This document shows positions 1 to 8,678 of a DNA stretch of 64,000 bases, piece after piece. Every line of letters starts with the position of its first letter. Positions within the stretch are counted from its first letter, which is position 1. Both the position numbers and the translations under genes were made by a program. Location: assembly GCF_001691415.1 (NCBI RefSeq), contig NZ_LRRR01000001.1, forward strand, positions 372,001 through 436,000. The letters are read 5' to 3'. The notes beneath the pieces were generated by a model. The model worked only from the letters and a program-made list of their open reading frames with translations. It searched no databases and had not been told where the DNA came from. This stretch comes from Pararhodobacter sp. CCB-MM2. GTDB lineage: Bacteria; Pseudomonadota; Alphaproteobacteria; Rhodobacterales; Rhodobacteraceae.

Positions 1-68
1 CCGTGGCGGGGGTCGGCGAGGATATCACCGGGGGCGCAGGCATCGTGCGGGGCTGGTTCGGCTATTAA
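1..68 (+). CDS. C-terminal end of an unidentified protein (partial)
   Basis: An open frame runs in from the left edge and ends with TAA at 66-68. The last residues read VAGVGEDITGGAGIVRGWFGY. The tail is glycine-rich and uncharged, but it is too short to assign to a family. The frame is convergent with the XRE-cupin regulator that follows on the other strand, with about 45 bases between the two stops. No function can be given. Confidence 0.45.
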   Translation, partial: VAGVGEDITGGAGIVRGWFGY

Positions 69-113
69 GCCACCCTGCCCCGTCGATTTTCCCTACGTAT
101 TCAGAAGGCTGGC

Positions 114-737
114 TCAGGCCAGCGAGGTCACCCAAAGGATCGTCGCGTCCTCGGGCGAGAGGCTGACGACGTTGTGCCCCATCGAGGCGTCATAATAGGC
201 GCTGTCACCGCGCTTCATGTCGATGGGCGCGTAGAATTCGGTGAACAGGCGGATCTGCCCGGTCAGGACGAAGAGGAATTCCTCGCCGTCGTGACGGACC
301 CACCCGTTGAAATCCTCGAACTTGCGCGCGTGGATCGTCGCCCGGTACGGCAGCATAGACTTGCGCGTCAGGGCGCCGGCCAGCAGCTCGTGCTCATAGG
401 TCGTCGTGACATGGGCCTCGCCCTGCCCGGCCATCGTCGTGGCCATCCGCCCGCCGGGCGAGCCATGGCGCGGCGGCGTGAACAGCTGCGGGACCGAGAT
501 CCCCAGCCCCTCGGCCAGCTTCTTCAGCCCATCATAGGTAGGCGACATCTGCCCGTTCTCGATCTTCGACAGGGTCGAGCGCGCCAGACCCGCCGCCTGC
601 GCCGCCTGTTCCAGCGTCCAGCCGCGCTCCTTGCGCAGGGTGCGGACGCGGTCGGCCAGATCAATGGGCGCGGCAAGCGCCTCTTCACCATCGGCGCGGG
701 CGATGCGGATGATCGAGGGGTTGGACAGGTCGCTCAT
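114..737 (-). CDS. XRE-family transcriptional regulator with C-terminal cupin domain
   Basis: Predicted cytoplasmic DNA-binding regulator of 207 residues. An N-terminal XRE helix-turn-helix (about residues 28-80; RTLRKERGWTLEQAAQAAGL followed by ARSTLSKIENGQMSP) is joined to a C-terminal cupin barrel (about 130-205) with the usual glycine and histidine positions (HDGEEFLFVLTGQ, YDASMGHNVV). Such regulators usually sense a small metabolite in the cupin and control a neighbouring catabolic or efflux gene. I chose ATG at 737 because GAAGAG lies just upstream; an in-frame extension upstream reads as spacer. It is divergent from an acyl-CoA ligase gene, and the spacer carries a perfect inverted repeat, so control of that cassette and of itself is likely (inference). 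Confidence 0.85.
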   Translation of the reverse strand: MSDLSNPSIIRIARADGEEALAAPIDLADRVRTLRKERGWTLEQAAQAAGLARSTLSKIENGQMSPTYDGLKKLAEGLGISVPQLFTPPRHGSPGGRMATTMAGQGEAHVTTTYEHELLAGALTRKSMLPYRATIHARKFEDFNGWVRHDGEEFLFVLTGQIRLFTEFYAPIDMKRGDSAYYDASMGHNVVSLSPEDATILWVTSLA

Positions 738-769
738 CGGCTCTTCAACTTGGCTACGGGTATGGCGTT

Positions 770-788
770 TTGCGCTACATTCGCGCAA
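770..788. promoter_or_regulatory. Inverted repeat, candidate operator of the XRE-cupin regulator
   Basis: TTGCGC at 770-775 and GCGCAA at 783-788 form a perfect six-base inverted repeat with a seven-base centre. It lies between the divergent regulator (start 737) and ligase (start 859). XRE-type regulators commonly bind short dyads of this form. Binding is inferred from position and symmetry only. Confidence 0.45.
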
Positions 789-858
789 TTGTCGAGGCCA
801 CGCTATGGTGGTGCGATCCGCCCTTGCCCTTCCCTCAGCCCCGGATTAGCTGGAAATC

Positions 859-2376
859 ATGCACGCGTTAATTGATTCAGGCCCGTTCGAGCCCTGTCCC
901 GCCCCGTTCAACCTGGCCGCCTATGTGCTGGCCCAAGGCGCGCAGACGCCGGACAAGATCGCGTTGCAGATCCTCCGCCTCTCGGGCGCCGAGCGTTGGT
1001 CCTATGCCGCGCTGACCGCCGCCGTGCGCGGGATCGGTACCGGCCTGCTGGACTATGGCCTGACGCCCGGTGACCGCGTGTTGCTGCGGCTGGGCAATAA
1101 TGTCGATTTCCCGCTGGCCTTTCTGGGCTGCATCGCCGTCGGGCTGGTGCCGATCCCGACCTCGTCGCAGCTGACGGGGCCAGAGATCTCCGCCATGGCT
1201 ACGCAAGTCTCGCCCGCTGCCGTGATCGCCGGGCCAGGCATCGCCTTGCCGGACGGCTCCGCGCGGGTGATCGAGGAGAGCCTGCTGCAATCCTGGCGCC
1301 GGAACGCACCCTGCGACTGGGCGCTCGGCGATCCGAACCGGCTGGCCTATCTGATCTTCACCTCCGGCACCTCGGGCAATCCGCGGGCGGTGATGCATGC
1401 CCATCGCGCCGTCTGGGCCCGTCGGATGATGTGGACCGGCTGGTATGGGCTGACCGCCGAGGACCGGCTGATGCATGCCGGCGCCTTCAACTGGACCTAT
1501 ACGCTGGGCACCGGGCTGATGGACCCTTGGGCCATCGGCGCCTGCGCGCTGATCCCGCATCCCGAGGTGACGGCCGCTCAACTCCCCCTGCTGCTCAAGC
1601 GCTTCGATGCCACGATCTTCGCCGCCGCACCCGGCGTCTTCCGGCAGATGCTGCGCCAGCCGATCCCCGCGCTGCCCAAGCTGCGTCACGGACTTTCCGC
1701 CGGCGAAAAGCTGCCCGACCAGACGCGCCAGCATTGGAACGAAGCCACCGGCACCCCGATTTTCGAGGCGCTCGGCATGTCCGAAGTATCGACCTATATC
1801 TCCGGCTCGCCCGCCCGCCCGGCCGAGGATGGCGCTTCGGGTTATCCGCAGCCCGGACGCCGCGTCGCGGTGCTGCGCGAGGATGGAGAGCCTGTCGCCC
1901 GCGGTGAGGCCGGGATCATGGCCATCGGCCGCGAGGACCCCGGCCTGTTCCTTGGGTATTGGGGACAAGAGGCTGAAACCGCCGCGAAATTCCGGGGTGG
2001 CTGGTTCCTGACCGGCGACACCGTAAGCATGGACACGAAGGGCGGCGTCCATTACCTCGGCCGTGACGACGACATGATGAACGCCGGCGGCTATCGCGTG
2101 TCCCCGCTGGAGGTGGAGAAGGCCATGAACGCCCATCCCGGCGTGCTGGAATCCGCGGCCATCGAGACCCGCGTCAGCGAGACGACCAGCATCGTTACCC
2201 TGTATTACGTCCCCGCCGATCCCGCGCCCGACGCTGCCGCACTGACAGAACATGCGGCGCAGACCCTTGCCCGCTACAAGCAACCGCGCCAGTTCCTGCC
2301 TATCGAGGCCCTCCCCAAAGGCGCCAACAACAAGATCAACCGCCGCGCCCTGCGCGACGCCCCACCTTCCGAATGA
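859..2376 (+). CDS. AMP-dependent acyl/aryl-CoA ligase
   Basis: ATP-dependent acid:CoA ligase of the ANL superfamily, 505 residues, predicted cytoplasmic. The adenylate-forming P-loop is visible (YLIFTSGTSGNPRAVMHAHR, near residue 160), as are the GYWGQEAETAAKFRGGWFLTGD block and the C-terminal hinge and catalytic-lysine region (LGRDDDMMNAGGYRVSPLEV; the KGANNKINRRAL end supplies the lysine). The overall pattern resembles benzoate- or cyclohexanecarboxylate-CoA ligases, but the substrate cannot be read from sequence. It leads a plus-strand cassette: a DsbA-like gene starts 13 bases after its stop and an efflux gene overlaps that one. It is divergent from the XRE-cupin gene, its probable regulator. 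Confidence 0.85.
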   Translation: MHALIDSGPFEPCPAPFNLAAYVLAQGAQTPDKIALQILRLSGAERWSYAALTAAVRGIGTGLLDYGLTPGDRVLLRLGNNVDFPLAFLGCIAVGLVPIPTSSQLTGPEISAMATQVSPAAVIAGPGIALPDGSARVIEESLLQSWRRNAPCDWALGDPNRLAYLIFTSGTSGNPRAVMHAHRAVWARRMMWTGWYGLTAEDRLMHAGAFNWTYTLGTGLMDPWAIGACALIPHPEVTAAQLPLLLKRFDATIFAAAPGVFRQMLRQPIPALPKLRHGLSAGEKLPDQTRQHWNEATGTPIFEALGMSEVSTYISGSPARPAEDGASGYPQPGRRVAVLREDGEPVARGEAGIMAIGREDPGLFLGYWGQEAETAAKFRGGWFLTGDTVSMDTKGGVHYLGRDDDMMNAGGYRVSPLEVEKAMNAHPGVLESAAIETRVSETTSIVTLYYVPADPAPDAAALTEHAAQTLARYKQPRQFLPIEALPKGANNKINRRALRDAPPSE

Positions 2377-2389
2377 GCCCGTTATCCGC

Positions 2390-3028
2390 ATGAGCACGAA
2401 ACTCGACATCTTTTCCGACCCCGTCTGCCCCTGGTGCTACATCGGCAAGGCCCGGCTCGACCGCGCGCTGGAACAACGCCCGGATCATCCCTTCGTCATC
2501 GAATGGCATCCCTACATGCTGAACCCGACCATGCCGCCCGAAGGCATGGATCGGCGCGAATATCTGCAGGCCAAGTTCGGCCCGCCCGAGGAAGTGGCCC
2601 GCGTCCACGTTCCCATCGCCGAGGCCTGTGCCGAGCTGGGCCTGCCGCTGGCGCTGGAGAAGATGGAGCGCAACCCGTCGACCCTGAACGCCCATCGGCT
2701 GATCCATTGGGCCGGGTTGGAGGGGCGTCAAAGCGCCGTGGTCAGCGCCCTGTTCCGTGCCAATTTCGCCGAGGGCCGGGATATCGGTGACAGCGAGGTT
2801 CTGCTTGATATCGCCGAGAAATCCGGCCTCGACCGGGCGATGATCGAGCGCCTTCTCGATAGCGATGCCGATGTGGCCGAGACGCGCCAACGCGACGCCG
2901 AGATCCGCGAGCGCGGCCTGCGCGGCGTGCCCGGCTTCCTTCTGGGCCGTCAATACGTGCTGACCGGCGCGCAACCTGTCGAGACCTGGCTCGACCTCAT
3001 CGACCAGATCTCGGCCGCCTCTGCATGA
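2390..3028 (+). CDS. DsbA-family (FrnE-like) thiol oxidoreductase
   Basis: Thioredoxin-fold protein of 212 residues with a CPWC active site near the N-terminus (FSDPVCPWCYIGKARL), followed by the helical insertion and the cis-proline strand (RGVPGFLLGRQYVLTGAQP). There is no signal peptide, so it should be cytoplasmic, like FrnE and 2-hydroxychromene-2-carboxylate isomerase relatives. ATG at 2390 was preferred over an upstream in-frame ATG that overlaps the ligase gene, because family similarity begins at MSTKLDIFSD. It sits 13 bases behind the ligase, and its TGA overlaps the start of the efflux gene (ATGA). It could be a disulfide oxidoreductase or an isomerase of an aromatic pathway; the context does not decide. 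Confidence 0.85.
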   Translation: MSTKLDIFSDPVCPWCYIGKARLDRALEQRPDHPFVIEWHPYMLNPTMPPEGMDRREYLQAKFGPPEEVARVHVPIAEACAELGLPLALEKMERNPSTLNAHRLIHWAGLEGRQSAVVSALFRANFAEGRDIGDSEVLLDIAEKSGLDRAMIERLLDSDADVAETRQRDAEIRERGLRGVPGFLLGRQYVLTGAQPVETWLDLIDQISAASA

Positions 3029-4230
3029 CCTCGCCTCAAAAGCCGCTTTCCTTCTCCGAATTCATCGCGCTGCTGGCCCTGCTGATGGCAACCGTCGCCT
3101 ATTCGGTCGACGCCATGCTGCCGTTGCTGGCCCCCATCGGCGCCGAGCTGTCGCCAGACAACCCCGATCAAGGCGCCTTGGTCATCACCGTCTTCATGAT
3201 GGGGCTTGGGCTGGGCACCTTCATCATGGGCCCCTTGTCTGACGCCTTCGGGCGCAAGACCGTGATCCTGTCGGGCATTGCGCTGTACATGCTGGCCGCG
3301 ACCCTCGCCGCGACCTCGGACAACCTGACGATGCTGTTGGCTGCGCGCTTCATCCAAGGCCTTGGCTGCGCCGCACCGCGGGTCGTCAGCCAGGCCATGG
3401 TGCGCGACCTCTATTCGGGCCGGATGATGGCGCGGGTGATCTCGTTCGGGATGACGATCTTCACGCTGTTCCCGGCCGTCGCGCCGTGGATGGGCGCGCA
3501 TCTGGGTGAATGGTTCGGCTGGCGCGCGATCTTCTGGAGCTTCATCCTGTTCGGCGTCGTCTCGGCCTGCTGGCTGGGCCTGCGCCAGCCCGAGACGCTG
3601 GCCCGCGAGAACCGCCGCAAACTGGCCGTCGACCCGCTGTGGCGCGCGCTGAAGACGGTTCTGGGCCATACCCGCGTGCGCCTTTACCTGCTGGCGCTGA
3701 CCTTCGTGTTCACCACGATGCTGACCTGGCTCAGTTCGGTATCGGCGATCTTCGAGAGCAGCTTTCAGCGTCTGGACGAATTCCCGTCGTGGTTCGCACT
3801 GGTGGCCATCCTTTCGGCCCCGGCGAGCCTGATCAACGCCAAGCTGGTGGTTCGTCTCGGCATGCGGCGGATGGTCGGTATTGCGCTGACCTTCCAGCTG
3901 GTGACCATCACGCTGGTGCTGTTCAGCTTCCTCTTGGACCTGCCCTTCGCCGGCTTCCCGCTGTTCCTGTTCTTCATGATGGTGCAGTTCTTCTCGATCG
4001 GCTTCCTAATCGGGAACCTGAACGCGCTGGCGCTGGAACCGATGGGCCATGTCGCAGGGATGGCGGCCTCGGTGATCGGCGGGGTGTCGACGGTGGTCTC
4101 GGCCCTGTTGGCTAGCGCCTTGGCCTCGTTCGGGGATGGTACGCCTGCCCCGCTGGCAGCCGCCGCGCTATGCTGCCTGATCTTGGCCTCGGCGATGATG
4201 CTCTGGGCCCGGCGTTACGCCGAGGATTGA
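3025..4230 (+). CDS. MFS multidrug efflux transporter, Bcr/CflA type
   Basis: Inner-membrane proton-coupled drug exporter of 401 residues with twelve predicted membrane segments. The motif-A loop between segments 2 and 3 is present (GPLSDAFGRKTVILSG), as is the motif-C region (PRVVSQAMVRDLYSGRMMARV) typical of the DHA1 Bcr/CflA group. The start codon overlaps the stop of the DsbA-like gene, indicating translational coupling. Its last 16 bases overlap the 3' end of the convergent trgB gene. It is probably co-regulated with the acyl-CoA ligase under the XRE-cupin regulator; the exported compound is unknown. Confidence 0.88.
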   Translation: MTSPQKPLSFSEFIALLALLMATVAYSVDAMLPLLAPIGAELSPDNPDQGALVITVFMMGLGLGTFIMGPLSDAFGRKTVILSGIALYMLAATLAATSDNLTMLLAARFIQGLGCAAPRVVSQAMVRDLYSGRMMARVISFGMTIFTLFPAVAPWMGAHLGEWFGWRAIFWSFILFGVVSACWLGLRQPETLARENRRKLAVDPLWRALKTVLGHTRVRLYLLALTFVFTTMLTWLSSVSAIFESSFQRLDEFPSWFALVAILSAPASLINAKLVVRLGMRRMVGIALTFQLVTITLVLFSFLLDLPFAGFPLFLFFMMVQFFSIGFLIGNLNALALEPMGHVAGMAASVIGGVSTVVSALLASALASFGDGTPAPLAAAALCCLILASAMMLWARRYAED

Positions 4231-5360
4231 GCCCGCAGCCGTTCGCGCTGACCGGCCAGCCAATAGGCCGAGGTGATGAGGGGGCCATTGGCCACCTCGC
4301 CACTCTCGATCAGGGCCATCAGCTCATCGAACGGCAGGCAATGCGTGCGGATGTCCTCGGCCTCGGATTCAAGGCCGTGGACCCCTTCCGTGCCGTCGGG
4401 CAAGTCGGTCACGGCCAGATAGGTGTACAGATACTCCGTCACCGCGCCGGGGCTGGGGTAGTAATTGGCGATCTTGAGCAGGGCCTTGAGGTCCAGCCCC
4501 GCCTCTTCTAACGCCTCCCGCCGGGCCGCCTGTTCGGGCGTTTCCGTCGGATCGACACGGCCCGCGATGCATTCCAGCGTCCAAGGGTTGCGGTCGGCGC
4601 GCAGATACGGGCCGGTGCGGAACTGCTCCACCAGCAGCACGAGGTCGCGCACGGGGTCATAGGGCAACACGGTGACGGCATCTGCCATCACGAAAGCCGC
4701 CCGGTTCACGGCCCCGCTCATCCCGCCCGAGAAACGACGGAACCGCAGGTCCGTCTCCTCGACGCCAAAGAACCAATGGTAGGGATGCCGCCGCGCTTCG
4801 ACCGACACATCCGAGGGATCGGCGCTGCGACGACGGGTCGCCGGGGCTTCCTCTCTCGATGCACGCACCTGCGCGGCCGCGTGGCTCGCGAGCATCGTAT
4901 AGCGCGCGGCCATCTGTTCGGGTGTGGCCTCATGGCGGCTGGCCATGATCATCGCCGCGGTCTTTGTGTTCAGAGCGCCCCGGAAGTCCTCCCAGTCAGG
5001 CAAGGACCACGCCTTGCCCGAGCCGCCTTGCACGTTCGATATGACATAAACCTCGGCGTCGACCGTGCCTGCCGCAGTTCGGACCGTGACCGGACGGGTC
5101 ACATAGTGGAAGATCTTCTCGTAATAGTCGAGCCGCGCACGGTTTTCCCCGTCTGCCCAGACAAGAATCCCCGGCGCTGCCGAGCCTGCAGACGCGACGA
5201 TACACGGGTAGTCCTGAACGCGCCCGAACGGGTCCGCGGCATTCTGGACGGCATGGTCGTCGAGGAACGCCTCTTCTCCGGCCAGGGAGATGCCCGAAAC
5301 CGCCTGAAACAGCGGCGCGTGACGAAGGATTCCAAACAGGAACAAGGGCTTAGCGGTCAT
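4215..5360 (-). CDS. trgB: TrgB-like protein: gamma-glutamylcyclotransferase-like domain fused to NUDIX hydrolase
   Basis: A 381-residue two-domain protein. The N-terminal half resembles a gamma-glutamylcyclotransferase/AIG2 fold (starts MTAKPLFLFGILRHAPLF). The C-terminal half is an ADP-sugar-type NUDIX hydrolase with a complete NUDIX box (G-x5-E-x7-REALEEAGL). It matches the TrgB tellurite-resistance protein of Rhodobacter sphaeroides as I recall it. ATG at 5360 was chosen; it overlaps the end of trgA by 11 bases, so the two are translationally coupled. An upstream start inside trgA is less likely. It is the last gene of phr-cfa-trgA-trgB. The biochemical reason NUDIX activity gives tellurite resistance is not known to me. 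Confidence 0.85.
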   Translation of the reverse strand: MTAKPLFLFGILRHAPLFQAVSGISLAGEEAFLDDHAVQNAADPFGRVQDYPCIVASAGSAAPGILVWADGENRARLDYYEKIFHYVTRPVTVRTAAGTVDAEVYVISNVQGGSGKAWSLPDWEDFRGALNTKTAAMIMASRHEATPEQMAARYTMLASHAAAQVRASREEAPATRRRSADPSDVSVEARRHPYHWFFGVEETDLRFRRFSGGMSGAVNRAAFVMADAVTVLPYDPVRDLVLLVEQFRTGPYLRADRNPWTLECIAGRVDPTETPEQAARREALEEAGLDLKALLKIANYYPSPGAVTEYLYTYLAVTDLPDGTEGVHGLESEAEDIRTHCLPFDELMALIESGEVANGPLITSAYWLAGQRERLRAQSSA

Positions 5361-5808
5361 TCCTGCGACGTTCCAACAGCATCCAGACAAGGTGAAGCGC
5401 AAAGCCGATCACGGCCCCGCCGGTGGCCAGGAAAATCAGGTAGTCCTGATCCATGGCTTTCCCCAACCAATTGATAACGATATCGAAATACCCGGTGAAG
5501 GCATCCATGACCTCCCGGAAGCGACGCCGGTAGCCGAGGATGAAAACCTCGCGCACTGCCATGACCATGGCGATGAACACGCCGGTCATCGCCACGCCCT
5601 GAATGCCGATATAGATCGAGAACCACCACGCCCGGCCAATCCGCCCACCGACGAAGACCCAGCCCACCAGAAGCCCCATCAGCGCCGTCCAGGCGGCGAA
5701 GGTGCCCATATAGGCCTGAGGATCATAGAGCGGCTCGTAAGCCTTTGCGGCGTAATAAGCGAACACGGCCATCAACAGGGCGGCCACGGGCCGGATCAGC
5801 GTGAACAT
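5350..5808 (-). CDS. trgA: TrgA-like tellurite-resistance membrane protein
   Basis: A 152-residue integral membrane protein with about four hydrophobic segments (near residues 5-20, 35-55, 60-90 and 125-147). The start MFTLIRPVAALLMAVFAYYA and the YEPLYDPQAYMGTF loop match TrgA of Rhodobacter, a small inner-membrane protein required together with TrgB for tellurite resistance. The gene follows cfa by 40 bases and overlaps trgB by 11. The order trgA-trgB is the family norm. Here the pair is attached to phr and cfa, suggesting induction as part of a membrane/oxidative stress response (inference). Confidence 0.85.
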   Translation of the reverse strand: MFTLIRPVAALLMAVFAYYAAKAYEPLYDPQAYMGTFAAWTALMGLLVGWVFVGGRIGRAWWFSIYIGIQGVAMTGVFIAMVMAVREVFILGYRRRFREVMDAFTGYFDIVINWLGKAMDQDYLIFLATGGAVIGFALHLVWMLLERRRNDR

Positions 5809-5848
5809 CGCCGCTCCTCGGCTGGGGCCGCCCTGCCAAACCTGTGGT

Positions 5849-7060
5849 TCAGCCCGGACGGCGCAGGGTAATCTGGGTCACGTCACAGATACCCGTCCCG
5901 AACGCGCCGGCGCAAGAGGTCAGGTAGAAATCCCACATCCTCCGGAAGCGCAAATCGTATCCCATTGTCTGGATCCGCTCCCATGCTCGGTTGAAGCTCT
6001 CATGCCAGCGCCGCAGCGTGATCGAATAGCTCTCGCCGAACTCAATGGAGCTGAGCCACCCGAGCCCCGCCTTCTTCGCCTCCTGCTCGAACCGCTCGGG
6101 CGACACGAGCATGCCACCCGGGAAGATGTATTTCTGAATGAAATCTACGTTCTTCCGGTAGAGGCTGAAGCGTTCGTTCGGCACGGTGATGACCTGAATC
6201 GTGGCCTTACCACCCTCTTTCAGACGTTCCCGCACCGTGTCGAAATAGGACGGCCAGTACTTCTCGCCCACGGCCTCGAACATCTCGATCGAGGCGATGC
6301 CATCGTAGACCCCGGTTTCGTCCCGGTAGTCCTGAAGTTTGATCTCCACCCGGTCGGACAGCCCCGCCCGTTGCATCCGCGCGACCGCGAAATCGTGCTG
6401 CGCTTGGCTGATCGTCAGCGCCGTCACCTTCAGCCCACGCTGGCCCGCCGCATATTCCGCGAAACCGCCCCAGCCGCAGCCGATCTCCAGCACATGCGCG
6501 CCCGGCTCCAGCCCGAGGGAATCCACCAGCGCGGCGTATTTCTGTTCTTGTGCACGCTCCAAGCTTTCCTGGCCGGTTTTGAACAGAGCCGAGGAATAGG
6601 TCATGCTCTCATCGAGCCATTGCGCGTAGAATTCATTCCCAAGATCATAGTGATAGGCGATGTTCTTCTTCGCCTGCGCTTTGGAATTGCCGCGCATCCA
6701 GTGGCGCAGTTGCTCCCAAGCCCTGATCAGCGCCATGCCCGTGAACTCGTCCAGCAGCGCCGGGTTGTCCTTGAACACCACATCCATGAGCGCCTGCAGG
6801 TCCGGCGTGGTCCACCAGCCCTCGATATAGGCGTCGGCAAAGCCCAGATCGCCCTCGCGGATCAGCCGCGCGAAGCTGTCGGGGTTGATGACAGTCACCT
6901 CGGCTACCGGCCCCGGCTGGCTTCCTTCAGTGCGGAACCGCCGCCCGTCCGGCAATGCGATATCCAGACGACCGGTGGTCATCCGCTGCAGCTGGGCGAA
7001 GACCGGCTTGAAGTATCGCGGAAGGTCGGATTGGCCGTCGGTGGTGGTGAGAATGGTCAT
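5849..7060 (-). CDS. cfa: Cyclopropane-fatty-acyl-phospholipid synthase
   Basis: SAM-dependent methyltransferase of 403 residues that converts cis-unsaturated membrane lipid chains to cyclopropane derivatives. The family hallmarks are present: the AYHYDLGNEFYAQWLDESMTYS-type block, the SAM motif VLEIGCGWGGFAEYAA, ALTISQAQHDFA, and the GGMLVSPERFEQEAKKAGL region with conserved C-terminal aromatics. ATG at 7060 was selected for its AGGGA five bases upstream; a GTG at 7090 is the alternative. It lies 76 bases downstream of the photolyase gene and 40 upstream of trgA. In R. sphaeroides, related photolyase and cfa genes are, as I recall, members of the RpoE singlet-oxygen regulon. Confidence 0.92.
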   Translation of the reverse strand: MTILTTTDGQSDLPRYFKPVFAQLQRMTTGRLDIALPDGRRFRTEGSQPGPVAEVTVINPDSFARLIREGDLGFADAYIEGWWTTPDLQALMDVVFKDNPALLDEFTGMALIRAWEQLRHWMRGNSKAQAKKNIAYHYDLGNEFYAQWLDESMTYSSALFKTGQESLERAQEQKYAALVDSLGLEPGAHVLEIGCGWGGFAEYAAGQRGLKVTALTISQAQHDFAVARMQRAGLSDRVEIKLQDYRDETGVYDGIASIEMFEAVGEKYWPSYFDTVRERLKEGGKATIQVITVPNERFSLYRKNVDFIQKYIFPGGMLVSPERFEQEAKKAGLGWLSSIEFGESYSITLRRWHESFNRAWERIQTMGYDLRFRRMWDFYLTSCAGAFGTGICDVTQITLRRPG

Positions 7061-7136
7061 TGGATCCCTGTCGATCTCGGTTTTCTTCACCTTCTACGAA
7101 AGCTTAACCCGACCGGATGACCGGGCAAGGCATTTC

Positions 7137-8561
7137 TTAACCTTTCTTCAGCCGCTCATAGGCCGAAAGCGCATTCTCCCGCCCTTTGTCGAGCGCGATC
7201 ATGCGGTCCGGATAGCGTTGCTTGGGATCGAGCCCCCAGCTGAGGGGCACTGCCTCGAAATAGGCGAGCGCCTTCTCCCCCGGATTGCGGCTGAGTTCGG
7301 CGATGAAGGTCTTGCGATAGACTTCTGACTTATCGAACTTATCCGCCTGCGTCTCGGGATTGAAAACTCGGAAATAGGGCGCGGCATCCGGGCCGGACCC
7401 CGCCACCCATTGCCAACCCATCGCGTTCGAGGCCGGGTCCCAGTCCGTGAGGCAATCCGCGAACCAGTCGAGCCCGATTTTCCAATGCGTTGTCAGATGC
7501 TTGGTCAGGTAACTTGCGACAACCATCCGAACCCGGTTGTGCATCGTCCCGGTCACGAACATTTCCCGCAGGCCTGCATCCACGAAGGGCTCGCCCGTCA
7601 TGGCGCGGCGCCAGCGCTCCGCATCCTCGCTGTCCTCGCGCCATGTAAAATCATCCCATTCCCGGCGCCAATTTTCTTCTGCAATATCAGGGAAATGGAA
7701 CATGAGATGATGGGCGAAGTCACGCCAGGCCAGCTCTTTGCGGAAATGCACGCCGCCCTTGCCGGTATGGGGCATGGCCTCGTGCCAGATGCGCCGCGGC
7801 CCGATCTCACCATAGGTCAAGTTCTCGGACAGGCCCGAGACCGCGTCTTTGCCCGGAAAATCCCGATCCTCTCGGTAATCGACGACCACCCCGTCAAGGA
7901 AACGCTTCAGCCGCTTTTGCGCCGCCTCCTCGCCCACGACCGCATGGCGGGCGAGGATCGGCGCGCCGCGCAGCATGCCCGCGCCCAGTTTCCACGCCGA
8001 CAGATCTTCACTGCCCGGCCACTCCGACGGCGCTGCTAGCCGTTTTGGAGGATCGCAGGGCTTCGGGACGCCCATCGCATCGAGCGATTTGAAATACGGC
8101 GTGTAGACCTTGTAGGGATCGCCGGCCTGAGTGGAGATTTCCCACGGCTCGATCAGGGTGTGCCCGGCGAAGGACCGCGCCTCGAACCCCTTCTGCTTCA
8201 GCACATCCTTGATCTCGGTATCGCGCTCACGGGAAAACGGATCGTAGAGCCGCGTCCACCAAACCCCGCCGGCACCCGTTTGCTCCAGCAATTCCAGCAG
8301 CACCGGCAGCGCCGCCCCCTTGCGCAGCACCAACCGAGAGCCCTTGTCCGCCAACCGCTTGCCGAAACTCTCGACCGCTTCACCCATGCGCCAACGCGCG
8401 GCCGCGCCGATCCCGGTGACGGAGCGATCCGCGATGAAAACCGGGATCAGGGGGCGCCCTGTCTTTGCCGCCTCGGCCAGCATCGGGTGGTCGTCCAGGC
8501 GCAGGTCCCGGCGGAACCACAGGATCAGGGGCGAGGTTTCTGTCGTCACGGGTCGTCTCAC
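7137..8561 (-). CDS. phrB: Deoxyribodipyrimidine photo-lyase (CPD photolyase)
   Basis: Light-driven repair enzyme of about 474 residues that splits cyclobutane pyrimidine dimers using FAD and an antenna chromophore. The N-terminal antenna domain starts LILWFRRDLRLDDHPML. The FAD-binding domain contains LTYGEIGPRRIW, WRDFAHHLMFHFP, the GMREM-like block AGLREMFVTGTMHNRVRMV, and DWDPASNAMGWQWVAGSGPDAAPYFRVFNP near the end, all characteristic of class I photolyases. The start is GTG at 8561; a second GTG at 8549 is possible. It is the first gene of phr-cfa-trgA-trgB and sits directly behind a sigma-E-like promoter. Confidence 0.93.
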   Translation of the reverse strand: MRRPVTTETSPLILWFRRDLRLDDHPMLAEAAKTGRPLIPVFIADRSVTGIGAAARWRMGEAVESFGKRLADKGSRLVLRKGAALPVLLELLEQTGAGGVWWTRLYDPFSRERDTEIKDVLKQKGFEARSFAGHTLIEPWEISTQAGDPYKVYTPYFKSLDAMGVPKPCDPPKRLAAPSEWPGSEDLSAWKLGAGMLRGAPILARHAVVGEEAAQKRLKRFLDGVVVDYREDRDFPGKDAVSGLSENLTYGEIGPRRIWHEAMPHTGKGGVHFRKELAWRDFAHHLMFHFPDIAEENWRREWDDFTWREDSEDAERWRRAMTGEPFVDAGLREMFVTGTMHNRVRMVVASYLTKHLTTHWKIGLDWFADCLTDWDPASNAMGWQWVAGSGPDAAPYFRVFNPETQADKFDKSEVYRKTFIAELSRNPGEKALAYFEAVPLSWGLDPKQRYPDRMIALDKGRENALSAYERLKKG

Positions 8562-8581
8562 GGCGCTGTTACCGCACCCGA

Positions 8582-8605
8582 TCTAGCGCATTTTGCAAAG
8601 GATCA
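8582..8605 (-). promoter_or_regulatory. Candidate ECF sigma (RpoE-type) promoter of the phr-cfa-trgA-trgB operon
   Basis: On the minus strand TGATCC (8605-8600) is followed after 14 bases by TAGA (8585-8582), about 20 bases before the photolyase start. TGATCC is the -35 hexamer I recall for the singlet-oxygen sigma factor RpoE (ECF11, ChrR-controlled) of Rhodobacter, whose regulon includes photolyase and cyclopropane synthase genes. The spacing should be compared with proven sites. Confidence 0.55.
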
Positions 8606-8678
8606 AGAGGCGCAGACCGCTTTTCCGGCCCGGACCGGCCGCTCTTCGTTGACACGACTCGCGGCCTCTGCCAGAGTA

